A stretch of DNA of 64,000 nt, taken from contig NC_015422.1 in assembly GCF_000204645.1 (NCBI RefSeq), positions 2,187,001-2,251,000 on the forward strand. The letters are read 5' to 3'. Made by a program: the position numbers and the translations under genes. Shown piece after piece: positions 25,870-34,918 of the stretch (positions within the stretch are counted from its first letter, which is position 1; each line of letters opens with the position of its first letter). Under the pieces are notes generated by a model. The model ran no database searches and was not told where the DNA came from. It worked only from the letters and a program-made list of their open reading frames with translations. Source of the DNA: Alicycliphilus denitrificans K601 (lineage in GTDB: Bacteria > Pseudomonadota > Gammaproteobacteria > Burkholderiales > Burkholderiaceae_C).

Positions 25870-26865
25870 CTACATGTCCGGCCAGCCTGCCAGGTGCCGC
25901 TGCGCGATACGGCTGAGTGCCGTGATCCAGGCGTGGCTGTCGTTCAGGCAGGGGATGTAGCGGAACTCCTGCCCGCCCGCCTGCAGGAAGGCGTGGCGCG
26001 CCTCCTGGTTGATCTCTTCCAGCGTCTCCAGGCAGTCGCCGGTGAAGCCGGGGCACATCACGTCCACGCGGCGCGTGCCGGCCTGGGCCAGCGCCACCAG
26101 CGTGGGCTCGGTATAGGGCTCCAGCCAGCGGGCCTTGCCGAAGCGCGACTGGAACGTGAGCTGGTACTGCTCGGGCGCCAGGCCCAGCGCCTCGGCCAGC
26201 AGGCGCGCGGTGGTGCGGCACTGGTCGGCATAGGGGTCACCCAGGCGCACGTTGCGCTCGGGTATGCCGTGAAAGCTCATCACCAGCTTGTCGGCCGGGC
26301 CGCCCTCGCGCTGCCAATGGGCGCGCACGCTGGCGGCCAGCGAGGCGACATAGCCGGGGTCATCGTGGTAGTCGTTCACGAAGCGCAGTTCGGGGAAGTG
26401 GCGTTGGCGGCGCGTCCAGGCGGCCACGTCGTCCACCACGCTGGCGGTGGTGGTGCCCGAGTACTGCGGGTACAGCGGCAGCACCAGCACGCGCTTGACG
26501 CCCTCGGCCTGCAGGGCCTGCAGCTGTGCGCCGATGGCGGGCCGGCCGTAGCGCATGGCGGGCAGCACTTGTACCTGTGCGCCGGCTTCGCCGAGCCAGC
26601 CGCGCAGCATCACGGCCTGCTTGTTTGTCCACACGGCCAGGGGAGAGCCATCGGGCGTCCAGATCGTCTGGTACTTGGCGGCGGATTGGGCGGGCCGCGT
26701 GCGCAGGATGATGCCGTGCAGGATGGGCAGCCATGCCGCGCGCGGAATCTCCACCACGCGCGGGTCGCTCAGGAACTGGGCCAGGTAGCGGCGCAGCGCG
26801 GGCGCGGTGGGGGCGTCGGGCGTACCCAGGTTGCACAGCAGGATGGCGGTGGCGGGAGAAGGCAT
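25870..26865 (-). CDS. hemH: Ferrochelatase
   Basis: 331 residues. Family markers: ILLCNLGTPDAPTAPALRRY at the N-terminus, FLSDPRVVEIP, VLPLYPQYSGTTTASVVDDV near 140, VMSFHGIPERNV with the catalytic His near 200, TFQSRFGKARWLEPYTEPT near 245, and CPGFTGDCLETLEEI with the late conserved Glu. It inserts ferrous iron into protoporphyrin IX at the inner membrane, the last step of protoheme synthesis. The start is 33 bases from the divergent HAD gene, so the two promoters overlap. Confidence 0.95.
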   Translation of the reverse strand: MPSPATAILLCNLGTPDAPTAPALRRYLAQFLSDPRVVEIPRAAWLPILHGIILRTRPAQSAAKYQTIWTPDGSPLAVWTNKQAVMLRGWLGEAGAQVQVLPAMRYGRPAIGAQLQALQAEGVKRVLVLPLYPQYSGTTTASVVDDVAAWTRRQRHFPELRFVNDYHDDPGYVASLAASVRAHWQREGGPADKLVMSFHGIPERNVRLGDPYADQCRTTARLLAEALGLAPEQYQLTFQSRFGKARWLEPYTEPTLVALAQAGTRRVDVMCPGFTGDCLETLEEINQEARHAFLQAGGQEFRYIPCLNDSHAWITALSRIAQRHLAGWPDM

Positions 26866-26898
26866 GGGGGGCGATTGTGGCCTATGCTTCACCGCCTG

Positions 26899-27609
26899 AT
26901 GACGAATGCACACACCCTCGATCTGCCGCGCATCCGCGCCATCACCCTCGATCTGGACGACACGCTCTGGCCTGTGTGGCCCGCCATCTCCCGGGCCGAG
27001 GCCGCGCTGGCCGGCTGGCTGGCCGCGCACGCGCCCGCCACGGCGGCGCTGTTCTCCGACGCTCAGGCGCTGCGCGCCATCCGCCAGCGCATGGAGACGC
27101 TGCGGCCCGACCTGCGGCACGACCTGAGCGCGCTGCGGCGCGAGTCGATCCGCATGGCGCTCGCGCAGGCGGGCGACGACCCGCTGCTCGCTGAGCCCGC
27201 GTTCGAGTTCTTCTTCGCCGAGCGCCAGCGCGTGGACCTGTTCGACGATGCGCTCGCGGCGCTCGACTTCATGGCCACGCGCTGGCCGGTAGTGGCCGTC
27301 TCCAACGGCAATGCCGACGTGCACCGCATCGGCATCGGGCGCTATTTCAAGGCCAGCCTGAGCGCCACGCAGCTGGGCGTGGCCAAGCCCGATGCGCGCA
27401 TCTTCCACGCGGGCGCGCAGGCCGCAGGGGTGGCCCCCGGGCAGGTGCTGCACGTGGGCGACGATGCGCTGCTGGACGCCCGCGGCGCGCTGGATGCCGG
27501 CATGCAGGCCGCGTGGCTGAACACGGTCGGCGCCGACTGGCCGCACGAGGGCGCGCCGCCGCACGCCACGGTGCCCAGCCTCAGCGCGCTGTGTCGGCTG
27601 CTGGCGTAG
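26899..27609 (+). CDS. HAD-superfamily phosphatase
   Basis: 236 residues; an alternative ATG lies 15 bases upstream at 26884. HAD motifs: motif I ITLDLDDTLWPVWP (nucleophile and general acid Asp), motif II VVAVSNGNAD, motif III Lys in GVAKPDARIF and motif IV HVGDDALLDARGA. The cap is helical (C1 type, about residues 25-100). Proteins of this layout dephosphorylate small metabolites such as 5-amino-6-(5-phosphoribitylamino)uracil or sugar phosphates; I cannot tell which. Its 3' end overlaps the end of the convergent P-type ATPase gene by 29 bases. Confidence 0.87.
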   Translation: MTNAHTLDLPRIRAITLDLDDTLWPVWPAISRAEAALAGWLAAHAPATAALFSDAQALRAIRQRMETLRPDLRHDLSALRRESIRMALAQAGDDPLLAEPAFEFFFAERQRVDLFDDALAALDFMATRWPVVAVSNGNADVHRIGIGRYFKASLSATQLGVAKPDARIFHAGAQAAGVAPGQVLHVGDDALLDARGALDAGMQAAWLNTVGADWPHEGAPPHATVPSLSALCRLLA

Positions 27610-30325
27610 AGCGCGAGCGGCGCATCGCCCACTTCTCCAGCTCCGCCGCCGCGAACACCACCGCGCCCGAGAGCAGCACGCGCAGCCATTCGCCAGGGGA
27701 CAGGTCAGTGGAGCCGAACACGGCCTGCAGCCAGGGCGCGTGCACGAAGGCCAGCTGCAGCAGCGCGCACGCGGCGATCGCCATGAGCACCTGCGGGTTG
27801 CCCAGCAGCCCTTCGCGCGTGAGCGCGCTGCGCAGGATGTGGCGGCTGTTGAACAGGTAGAACATCTCGGCCGCGACCACGGCGCAGACGGCCATGGTGC
27901 GCGCGGTCTCCAGGCTGGAGCCGCGCGAGAGCTCCCACAGGAACAGCCCGAGCGAGGCGCCGGCCATGAGCAGCGACACCATGACCACGCGCCATATGAA
28001 CGGGCCCGAAAGCAGCGATTCGCGCGGGTCGCGCGGCGGGCGGCGCATCACGTCGCTCTCGGTCGGCTCGAAAGCCAGCGCCAGGCCCAGCGTGCCCGAG
28101 GTGACGAGGTTGATCCACAGCACCTGCGCGGCGGTGAGCGGCAGCTGCAGCGCGAATGCGATGGCGAAGAACACCACGAGCGCCTCGCCGCCGTTGGTGG
28201 GCAGCATGAACAGGATGAACTTGCGCACGTTGTCGTAGACGCCGCGGCCCTCGCGCACGGCCGCGCCCAGGGTGGCGAAGTTGTCGTCGGCCAGCACCAT
28301 GGCGGCAGCGTCCTTGGCGGCCTCGGTGCCGTTCCTGCCCATGGCCACGCCCACGTCGGCGCGCTTCAAGGCCGGGGCGTCGTTCACGCCGTCGCCCGTC
28401 ATGGCGACGACCTCGCCGCGCGCCTGCAGGGCCTGCACCAGGCGGATCTTGTGCTCGGGGCTGGCGCGGGCGAAGACATGAACGCTGTCCACCACCTCGC
28501 GCAGCGCGCTGTCGTCCATGAGCTCGATCTCGGCTCCCGTGAGCGCGGGGCGCCCCAGGCCGATGCCCAGCTGCGCGCCGATGGCGCGCGCCGTCTCGCC
28601 GTGGTCGCCGGTGATCATCTTCACGCGCACGCCCGCCGCGTGGCATTCGGCCACGGCGGCCATGGCCTCGGGGCGCGGCGGGTCCATGCTGCCCAGGATG
28701 CCCAGCAGGGTGAAGCCGCCTTCCATGTCGTCCCACGAGAGCGCGTGCTGCTGCGCGGGCACGCGCTTGGCGGCGATGGCCAGCACGCGCAGGGCGCGCG
28801 CGGCGCAGTCGTTGGCGGCGCGGCGCCAGTAGTCGTGGTCGAGCGGTGCGCAGCCCTGCTCGCCGTGCTGCAGGGCGCTTTGCGTGCTGCACATGTCGAG
28901 TACGCGCTCGGGCGCGCCCTTGACCAGGATGAGCGCGTGGCCCGCGTGGTCGTGGTGCAGCGTGGCCATGAAGCGGTGCTCGGACTCGAACGGGATCGCG
29001 TCGATGCGCGGCAGCGCCGCGTGGGTGGCGGCGCCGTCCAGCCCCGCCTTGAGGGCGAAGGCGAGCAGTGCGCCCTCGGTCGGGTCGCCCGTCAGCGTCC
29101 AGCCCTCGGCGCCGTGGTTCAGCGCGGAGTCGTTGCACAGCAGCGCCACGCGGGCCATGGACTGCAGCACGGGGTCGGCGGCGGGCGACGCGTTCATGCC
29201 GCCCACCTGGAAGCCGCCCTGCGGCGCGTAGCCGCTGCCCGTCACCTCGTACACGCGGTCGGCCGTCACCGCGCGCTGCACCGTCATCTCGTTGCAGGTG
29301 AGGGTGCCGGTCTTGTCCGAGCAGATCACGGTGACCGAGCCCAGCGTCTCCACCGCCGGCAGGTGCCGGATGATCGCGTGGTGGTGCGCCATGCGGCGCA
29401 CGCCGAGGGCCAGCGTGATGGTCATGATGGCGGGAAGCCCCTCGGGGATGGCCGATGCGGCGAGCGCCACGGCCATCATGAACATGTCGGAGGGCGCCTG
29501 CCCGCGCCAGAGCACACCGATGACGAAGGTCACGGCCACGAACAGCAGGATGGCCGCCGCCAGCCAGCGGCTGAACCGCGCGATCTGGCTCAGGAGCGGC
29601 GTGGTGCCCGGCTCCACCTGCGCCAGCAGCGCGCCGATGCGTCCCAGTTCGGTGCGCGTGCCCGTGGCGGCCACCGCGCCCACGGCCGTGCCCGCGGCCA
29701 CCAGCGTGCCCGAATAGAGCATGCAGTGGCGGTCGCCCAGCGGCGCGTCCTCGGCCACTGCGGCTTCGCTCTTGTCGCTGGGCACCGATTCGCCCGTGAG
29801 CGCCGCCTCGTCGGCGCGCAGGCTCTTGGCCGAGAGGATCCGCAGGTCGGCCGGCACCTTGTCGCCCGAGGCGAGCAGCACGATGTCGCCTGGCACGAGC
29901 TGCTCGGCCGCGACCAGCTGCCGCTCGCCCCCGCGCAGCACCGTGGCCTGCGGCGAGAGCATGCGCCGGATCGCGTCGAGCGCCGACTCGGCCTTGCCCT
30001 CCTGCACGAAGCCGAGGACGGCGTTGATGACTACCGCGCCCAGCAGCACGCCCGTGTCGATCCAGTGGCCCAGCGCGCCGGTGATGGCGGCCGAGGCCAG
30101 CATCACGTAGATCAGCATGTTGTGGAACTGCGCCAGCAGCCGCCGCCACGCGGGCCGGCGCGGCGGCGCGGGCAGGCGGTTGGGGCCGTGCCGGGCCAGG
30201 CGGAGGGCGGTCTCGGCGTGGGGCAGGCCGTACCGCGCGTCGGTGGCCAGGCGCTCCGCGATGGCGCTTGCGGGCAGGGCGTGCCAGGGCGTGTCGCGGT
30301 GTTCGGTGGGCGTCGTCGTCGGCAT
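27581..30325 (-). CDS. P-type cation-transporting ATPase (P2-like, Ca2+/cation type)
   Basis: 914 residues from MPTTTPTEHRD. The N-terminal cation-ATPase domain (WHALPASAIAERL, LRLARHGPNRLP) is typical of P2 pumps. Actuator motif TGES at 177-180, TM4 AIPEGLPAIMTITLALG (PEGLP 294-298, as in SERCA/PMR1-like pumps), phosphorylation motif SDKTGTLT with Asp337, hinge MTGDGVNDAPAL, and about ten membrane helices. In TM6 the Ca2+ pump motif NLVTDG reads NLVTSG: the ion-binding Asp is replaced by Ser, so the cation and the stoichiometry are uncertain. No partner genes; the upstream gap holds nothing recognised except one dispersed repeat near the hydrolase gene. Confidence 0.87.
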   Translation of the reverse strand: MPTTTPTEHRDTPWHALPASAIAERLATDARYGLPHAETALRLARHGPNRLPAPPRRPAWRRLLAQFHNMLIYVMLASAAITGALGHWIDTGVLLGAVVINAVLGFVQEGKAESALDAIRRMLSPQATVLRGGERQLVAAEQLVPGDIVLLASGDKVPADLRILSAKSLRADEAALTGESVPSDKSEAAVAEDAPLGDRHCMLYSGTLVAAGTAVGAVAATGTRTELGRIGALLAQVEPGTTPLLSQIARFSRWLAAAILLFVAVTFVIGVLWRGQAPSDMFMMAVALAASAIPEGLPAIMTITLALGVRRMAHHHAIIRHLPAVETLGSVTVICSDKTGTLTCNEMTVQRAVTADRVYEVTGSGYAPQGGFQVGGMNASPAADPVLQSMARVALLCNDSALNHGAEGWTLTGDPTEGALLAFALKAGLDGAATHAALPRIDAIPFESEHRFMATLHHDHAGHALILVKGAPERVLDMCSTQSALQHGEQGCAPLDHDYWRRAANDCAARALRVLAIAAKRVPAQQHALSWDDMEGGFTLLGILGSMDPPRPEAMAAVAECHAAGVRVKMITGDHGETARAIGAQLGIGLGRPALTGAEIELMDDSALREVVDSVHVFARASPEHKIRLVQALQARGEVVAMTGDGVNDAPALKRADVGVAMGRNGTEAAKDAAAMVLADDNFATLGAAVREGRGVYDNVRKFILFMLPTNGGEALVVFFAIAFALQLPLTAAQVLWINLVTSGTLGLALAFEPTESDVMRRPPRDPRESLLSGPFIWRVVMVSLLMAGASLGLFLWELSRGSSLETARTMAVCAVVAAEMFYLFNSRHILRSALTREGLLGNPQVLMAIAACALLQLAFVHAPWLQAVFGSTDLSPGEWLRVLLSGAVVFAAAELEKWAMRRSRSTPAADTAR

Positions 30326-30469
30326 GCGGGAGCGCATGCCCGGCGCTGCGCACGCCGGGCCACGCGGATGGTTGCGGCCCAGTCTAGGGCGCGGGCATGC
30401 GTGGCGCGGCAATGCCCCGGCATATGGGGCGGGAAACGGCCGCCATCAAAGGGCGGATACTATCGAATG

Positions 30470-30517
30470 AGTAGCTGTCAGCGCTTGCTGGACGGGCGTT
30501 ACAGCCCATTTTGATTC
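30470..30517. repeat. Dispersed AGCGCTT repeat, copy 7
   Basis: GTAGCTGTCAGCGCTTGCTGG, then ACGGGCGTTACAGCCC and ATTTTGATT. The left arm is consensus and the right arm has changed (GGGCGT for AAGCGCT). It touches the end of the alpha/beta-hydrolase gene. Confidence 0.75.
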
Positions 30518-31322
30518 ATGTCAGAAAATCGCGCAATGCAAGCAGCGTCTCGTCCGGCGCCTCGCTCATCTGGTGGTGCCCCACGGGCAGCTGCGCGACC
30601 TGCACCTGCCTGCCCGCGGCGCGCGCGGCCTGGATCAGTCCCTGCGCGGCCTTCGGGTGCGTCATCTGGTCCAGCGTGCCCAGCACGAACAGCACCGGGC
30701 ATTGGATGGCCGCGATGGCCTGCTCGCCGCCCGCATAGCTGTCGCAGGCCACGAAGCCGCGGTGGAACACGTTGACCTGCGGGTTGCTGCGCAGCACGCG
30801 CCGGCCCAGGGCCATGCCCGCGCCATAGACCCAGAAGCCCGCCCCTAGCGGCGGGGCGAGGGTGCTGCGCGAGAACGTGTTGACCATGCGCAGCGCCTTC
30901 TCGGGCTCGTGCAGAGAGGACTCGATGAGCGCCGGCGAGACTTTCATCGGGTAGGCCGTGCCCACCAGCGCCAGGTGGCTCGCACGCGCGCCCAGGCGGG
31001 CGGCGGCTTCCAGCGCGATCAGCGAGCCCCAGCTGTGGCCCACCAGCGCCGCCCGCTGGATGCCTAGCGCGTCGAGCAGGGCGACGACGAAGCCGGCCGC
31101 CTGCTCCACGCTGGCGGGCGCCTCGCCCGCGCTCTTGCTGTGGCCGGGCAGGTCCACGGCCAGCACGTTCCAGCCATTGTGGGCCAGGTAGCGGCTTTGC
31201 AGCGCCCAGACGCTGTGGTCGTTGAGCACGCCGTGGATGAACACCACCGTCGGCCTGCCCGGCTCCAGGGGCTTGCCGCCGGTGTAGCAGTAGGTCCGTG
31301 CGCCGTTGACGTCGACGTACAT
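30516..31322 (-). CDS. Alpha/beta-fold hydrolase
   Basis: 268 residues, no signal peptide. Oxyanion strand TVVFIHGVLNDHSVW (27-41), nucleophile elbow ALVGHSWGSLIALEAA with Ser in GHSWG near 97, acid in FVLGTLDQMTHP and His in LPVGHHQMSEAPDE. Resembles the broad group of proline iminopeptidase/haloalkane-dehalogenase/esterase-like enzymes; the substrate is not readable. Its start overlaps the metY stop by one base (TGATG), a tight coupling that suggests a link with O-acetylhomoserine metabolism, perhaps removal of an ester side product. That link is inference. Confidence 0.85.
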   Translation of the reverse strand: MYVDVNGARTYCYTGGKPLEPGRPTVVFIHGVLNDHSVWALQSRYLAHNGWNVLAVDLPGHSKSAGEAPASVEQAAGFVVALLDALGIQRAALVGHSWGSLIALEAAARLGARASHLALVGTAYPMKVSPALIESSLHEPEKALRMVNTFSRSTLAPPLGAGFWVYGAGMALGRRVLRSNPQVNVFHRGFVACDSYAGGEQAIAAIQCPVLFVLGTLDQMTHPKAAQGLIQAARAAGRQVQVAQLPVGHHQMSEAPDETLLALRDFLT

Positions 31323-32623
31323 CACGCCCCCGCTTTTTCTGCGGCCTTGAGCGCGCGCTGCAGGTCGTCGATCAGGTCGCCGGCGTCCTCCAGCCCGATC
31401 GACAGGCGTATCGTGCCCTGGCCTATGCCGGCTGCGGCCAGCGCCTCGTCGTCCAGGCGGTGGTGCGTGGTACTGGCCGGGTGGATCACCAGGCTGCGAC
31501 AGTCGCCCACGTTGGCCAGGTGGGAGAAGAGCTTGAGCGCCTCGATGAACTTCTTGCCCTGCCCGCGGCTGCCCTTGAGGTCGAAGCTGAACACCGAGCC
31601 TGCGCCGCGCGGCAGAAGCCGCTGCGCAAGCTGGTGGCCGGGGTGCGATTCGAGCAGCGGGTGGCCCACGCGCGCCACGAACGGATGGCTGGCCAGGAAC
31701 TGCACCACGCGCTCGGTGTTGCGCATGTGGCGCTCCATGCGCAGCGGCAGGGTCTCTATGCCCTGCAGGATCAGCCAGGCCGTGTGCGGGCTCATGCAGG
31801 CGCCGAAGTCGCGCAGGCCCTCGCGGCGCGCGCGCAGCAGGAAGGCGCCCACGGTGCTCTCCTCGGCGAACACCATGCCGTGGAAACCGTCGTAGGCCTG
31901 CGTCAGCTCGGGAAAGCGTCCCGAGGCCTCCCAGTCGAAGCTGCCGCCATCGACCAGCACGCCGCCGATCACCGTGCCGTGGCCCGAGAGGAACTTGGTG
32001 GCCGAGTGGTAGACCAGGTCCGCGCCATGCTCCAGGGGCCTGATGAGCCAGGGCGAGGTGAGGGTGGAGTCCACCAGCAGCGGCACGCCGGCCTCGTGGG
32101 CGATCTGCGACACGGCGGGAATGTCCAGCACCTCCAGCCCTGGGTTGCCCACGGTCTCTCCGAAGAAGAGGCGCGTGTTGGGCCGCACGGCTGCGCGCCA
32201 GCCGGCGAGGTCGCCGGGCTTGACGAAGCTGGTCTCTATGCCGAAGCGCCGCAGCGTGTAGTTGAGCAGGTTCTGCGACCCGCCGTAGAGGGCCGTGCTG
32301 GCCACGATGTGCCCGCCCGCGCCCATCAGCGTGCAGACCGCCAGGTGCAGCGCCGCCTGGCCGCTGGCCGTGGCGATCGCGCCCACGCCACCTTCGAGCG
32401 CGGCCACGCGCTGCTCCAGCACGGCATTCGTGGGGTTGCTGATGCGGCTGTACACATGGCCGGGACGCTCCATGTTGAACAGGGCAGCGGCATGGTCGCT
32501 CGAATCGAAGACGAACGAGGTCGTCAGGTGGATGGGCACGGCACGCGCCCCCGTGGCGGGATCGGGCCGCGCGCCCGCGTGCAGCGCGAGTGTGTCGAAG
32601 CCGGGGTCGGTGTATCCGGGCAT
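31322..32623 (-). CDS. metY: O-acetylhomoserine aminocarboxypropyltransferase (sulfhydrylase)
   Basis: 433 residues, start MPGYTDPGFDTLALHAG behind GGAG. PLP-dependent Cys/Met-metabolism family: SRISNPTNAVLEQRVAALEGG, SGQAALHLA, the ETVGNPGLEVLDI region, and the PLP-lysine in VYHSATKFLSGHG (Lys210). The length (about 430) and the insertion pattern fit MetY rather than the 400-residue MetZ/MetB. It makes homocysteine directly from O-acetylhomoserine and sulfide. Coupled to the downstream alpha/beta-hydrolase gene and divergent from a CBS-domain gene, with a pair of GTGGGCTAT direct repeats in between. Confidence 0.92.
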   Translation of the reverse strand: MPGYTDPGFDTLALHAGARPDPATGARAVPIHLTTSFVFDSSDHAAALFNMERPGHVYSRISNPTNAVLEQRVAALEGGVGAIATASGQAALHLAVCTLMGAGGHIVASTALYGGSQNLLNYTLRRFGIETSFVKPGDLAGWRAAVRPNTRLFFGETVGNPGLEVLDIPAVSQIAHEAGVPLLVDSTLTSPWLIRPLEHGADLVYHSATKFLSGHGTVIGGVLVDGGSFDWEASGRFPELTQAYDGFHGMVFAEESTVGAFLLRARREGLRDFGACMSPHTAWLILQGIETLPLRMERHMRNTERVVQFLASHPFVARVGHPLLESHPGHQLAQRLLPRGAGSVFSFDLKGSRGQGKKFIEALKLFSHLANVGDCRSLVIHPASTTHHRLDDEALAAAGIGQGTIRLSIGLEDAGDLIDDLQRALKAAEKAGA

Positions 32624-32657
32624 CCATATCTCCAAAGTGGTGAACCTGCGCGCCATT

Positions 32658-32677
32658 GTGGGCTATTTGTGGGCTAT
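32658..32677. promoter_or_regulatory. Direct repeat GTGGGCTAT, possible operator
   Basis: GTGGGCTAT occurs at 32658-32666 and 32669-32677, 11 bases apart (one helical turn), in the 115-base gap between divergent metY and the CBS-domain gene. The phasing is what one expects of a protein-binding site; the regulator is unknown. Confidence 0.35.
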
Positions 32678-32738
32678 ATTTCCCCGCGGATAGGGGGCTG
32701 CACGCAGCGCCTGCAGAACCATTCGGAGATACCCCAGC

Positions 32739-33194
32739 ATGAAAGTCAGCGACATCCTGCGCCTCAAAGGCAACACCCTCTACACCGTGCACCCCGACGA
32801 GCCACTCGCCTGCGCGGTGCAGACCATGGCCGAGAGGGACATAGGCTCGCTGGTGGTCATGGAGCACGGCGACCTCGTGGGCATGCTGACCTTCCGCGAG
32901 GTGATCCAGGTGCTGGTGAAGAACGGCGGCTCCGTGGGCACGATGCTGGTGCGCTCGGCGATGGACGACGCGCCGCTGACCTGCACGCTGGAGACCGACA
33001 TGGACGAGGTGCGCCGCATGATGCTGGGCCAGCACGCGCGCTACATGCCGGTGATGGACAAGCGCATGCTCATGGGTGTGGTGAGCTTCTACGACGTGGC
33101 CAAGGCCGTGGTGGACAGCCAGAACTTCGAGAACAAGCTGCTCAAGGCCTACATCCGTGACTGGCCGCAGGAAGAATCGCCCCCCGCGAATTGA
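32739..33194 (+). CDS. CBS-domain pair protein
   Basis: 151 residues made almost wholly of two CBS motifs: MKVSDILRLKGNTLYTVHPD and MAERDIGSLVVMEHGDLVGM, then RSAMDDAPLTCTLETDMDEV and ARYMPVMDKRMLMGVVSFYD. Stand-alone CBS pairs bind adenine nucleotides (AMP, ATP, SAM) and act as sensors for partners not encoded nearby. No other domain is present. The start is preceded by a weak site (GATACCCCAGC). Function unknown. Confidence 0.88.
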   Translation: MKVSDILRLKGNTLYTVHPDEPLACAVQTMAERDIGSLVVMEHGDLVGMLTFREVIQVLVKNGGSVGTMLVRSAMDDAPLTCTLETDMDEVRRMMLGQHARYMPVMDKRMLMGVVSFYDVAKAVVDSQNFENKLLKAYIRDWPQEESPPAN

Positions 33195-33204
33195 CTTTCA
33201 CGCC

Positions 33205-33256
33205 GGATTGGCCGTCAGCGCTTGTTTAGCAAGTGCTGGCAGCTATTTATTTCATA
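33205..33256. repeat. Dispersed AGCGCTT repeat, copy 8
   Basis: GATTGGCCGTCAGCGCTTG, loop TTTAG, CAAGTGCTGGCAGCTAT: full landmarks in the forward direction with one change in the right arm. It lies in the 93-base gap upstream of aroC. Confidence 0.9.
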
Positions 33257-33287
33257 GCTGCAACCGCTCTGGGATAATCACGCCCCT

Positions 33288-34382
33288 ATGAGCGGCAACA
33301 CACTTGGCACCCTTTTCTGCGTCACCAACTTCGGTGAATCCCATGGCCCGGCGATCGGCTGCGTGATCGACGGCTGCCCGCCCGGCATGGCGCTTTGCGA
33401 GGCCGACATCCAGGCCGACCTGGACCGGCGCCGCCCCGGCACCAGCCGCCACGTCACGCAGCGGAACGAGCCCGACGCGGTGGAGATCCTCTCGGGCGTC
33501 TACGAGGGCAGGACCACTGGCACGCCGATCGCGCTCCTGATCCGCAACCAGGACCAGCGCAGCAAGGACTACGGCGACATCGCCCAGAGCTTCCGCCCGG
33601 GCCATGCCGACTACGCCTACTGGCACAAGTACGGCCTGCGCGACCCGCGCGGCGGCGGGCGCTCGTCCGCGCGCCTGACGGCGCCCACCGTGGCGGCCGG
33701 CGCCGTTGCCAAAAAGTGGCTGGCCGAGACGTACGGCACGCGCTTTCGCGCCTGCATGGCGCAGCTGGGCGAACTGCCCATCCCGTTCGAGAACTGGGAG
33801 CATGTGCCGAACAACCCCTTCTTCGCCCCCGTGGCCGACGTGCAGGCCTACGAGGACTACATGGACGCGCTGCGCAAGAGCGGCGACTCCTGCGGCGCGC
33901 GCCTCCGCGTGCAGGCCACCGGCGTGCCCGTGGGGCTGGGCGAGCCGCTCTACGACAAGCTCGACGCGGACATCGCCCACGCGATGATGGGCCTGAACGC
34001 AGTCAAGGGCGTGGAGATCGGCGCCGGCTTCGCCAGCGTGGCCCAGCGCGGCACCACGCACGGCGACTCGCTTACGCCCCAGGGCTTCGCCGGCAACAAC
34101 GCGGGCGGGGTGCTGGGCGGCATCAGCACGGGGCAGGACATCGAGGTGCAGCTCGCCATCAAGCCGACGAGCTCCATCATCAGCCCGCGCGAATCCATCG
34201 ACGTCCACGGCCGGAGCACCGAGGTCGTGACCCGCGGCCGCCACGATCCCTGCGTCGGCATACGCGCCGCCCCGATCGCCGAGGCGCTGCTCGCGCTGGT
34301 GCTCATGGACCACGCGCTGCGCCAGCGCGCGCAGTGCGGCGACGTGCGGCAGGCGGTGCCGCCCATTCCCGCCAGTATTTGA
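33288..34382 (+). CDS. aroC: Chorismate synthase
   Basis: 364 residues. N-terminal [20 protein letters not shown] (signature 1), the [20 protein letters not shown] region, [20 protein letters not shown] with the conserved His and [18 protein letters not shown], later [19 protein letters not shown] and [17 protein letters not shown]. It uses reduced FMN to convert EPSP to chorismate, the branch point for aromatic amino acids and folate. Single gene; a perfect dispersed-repeat hairpin follows its stop and precedes the convergent nrdR. Confidence 0.96.
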   Translation: MSGNTLGTLFCVTNFGESHGPAIGCVIDGCPPGMALCEADIQADLDRRRPGTSRHVTQRNEPDAVEILSGVYEGRTTGTPIALLIRNQDQRSKDYGDIAQSFRPGHADYAYWHKYGLRDPRGGGRSSARLTAPTVAAGAVAKKWLAETYGTRFRACMAQLGELPIPFENWEHVPNNPFFAPVADVQAYEDYMDALRKSGDSCGARLRVQATGVPVGLGEPLYDKLDADIAHAMMGLNAVKGVEIGAGFASVAQRGTTHGDSLTPQGFAGNNAGGVLGGISTGQDIEVQLAIKPTSSIISPRESIDVHGRSTEVVTRGRHDPCVGIRAAPIAEALLALVLMDHALRQRAQCGDVRQAVPPIPASI

Positions 34383-34385
34383 ATG

Positions 34386-34430
34386 AAAAAAGGCTCCAGC
34401 GCTTGATGGACAAGCGCTGGCAGCTATCTG
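34386..34430. repeat. Dispersed AGCGCTT repeat, copy 9 (consensus-like)
   Basis: GGCTCCAGCGCTTG-ATGGA-CAAGCGCTGGCAGCTAT. The 10-base arms CCAGCGCTTG/CAAGCGCTGG (34396-34405, 34411-34420) pair perfectly. It lies between convergent aroC and nrdR and probably works as a shared terminator. This copy is closest to the consensus I derive. Confidence 0.92.
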
Positions 34431-34443
34431 AAGAATAGCGTCT

Positions 34444-34893
34444 TTACTTGCGTACTTCGTCGACGAGCGCGCGGAACTCGTCGATGTCCTCGAAGCTGCG
34501 GTACACGCTGGCGTAGCGTATGTAGGCCACCTTGTCGAGCTTCTTGAGCTCGCGCATGACCAGCTCGCCGATGCGGCTGGAGATCACCTCGCGCTGGCCC
34601 AAGTGCAGCAGCTTCTCCTCGATGCGCTCGATGGCCGAATCGATCTGCACCGTGCTCACCGGGCGCTTGCGCAGCGCCAGCTTGAAGGAGCCGAGCAGCT
34701 TGTGGCGGTCGTATTCGACGCGGCGGCCGTCCTTCTTGACAACGGCGGGGAAGTTGACTTCCGGCCGCTCATAGGTGGTGAAGCGCTTTTCGCAGGCGCC
34801 GCACTGGCGCCTGCGGCGGATGCAGTCCCCGTCCTCGGACACCCGGGTCTCGATGACCTGGGTGTCCTGGTGGCTGCAGAAGGGGCACTTCAT
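34444..34893 (-). CDS. nrdR: Transcriptional repressor NrdR
   Basis: 149 residues. Zinc ribbon [20 protein letters not shown] and [20 protein letters not shown] supply the four cysteines, then the ATP-cone domain [20 protein letters not shown]. NrdR binds NrdR boxes and represses ribonucleotide reductase genes in response to ATP/dATP. It follows glyA after 25 bases on the same strand, the usual glyA-nrdR order in this group, so the two are probably co-transcribed. Confidence 0.95.
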   Translation of the reverse strand: MKCPFCSHQDTQVIETRVSEDGDCIRRRRQCGACEKRFTTYERPEVNFPAVVKKDGRRVEYDRHKLLGSFKLALRKRPVSTVQIDSAIERIEEKLLHLGQREVISSRIGELVMRELKKLDKVAYIRYASVYRSFEDIDEFRALVDEVRK

Positions 34894-34918
34894 CGCGGCA
34901 GCGCCTGCGCTCGCGCGA

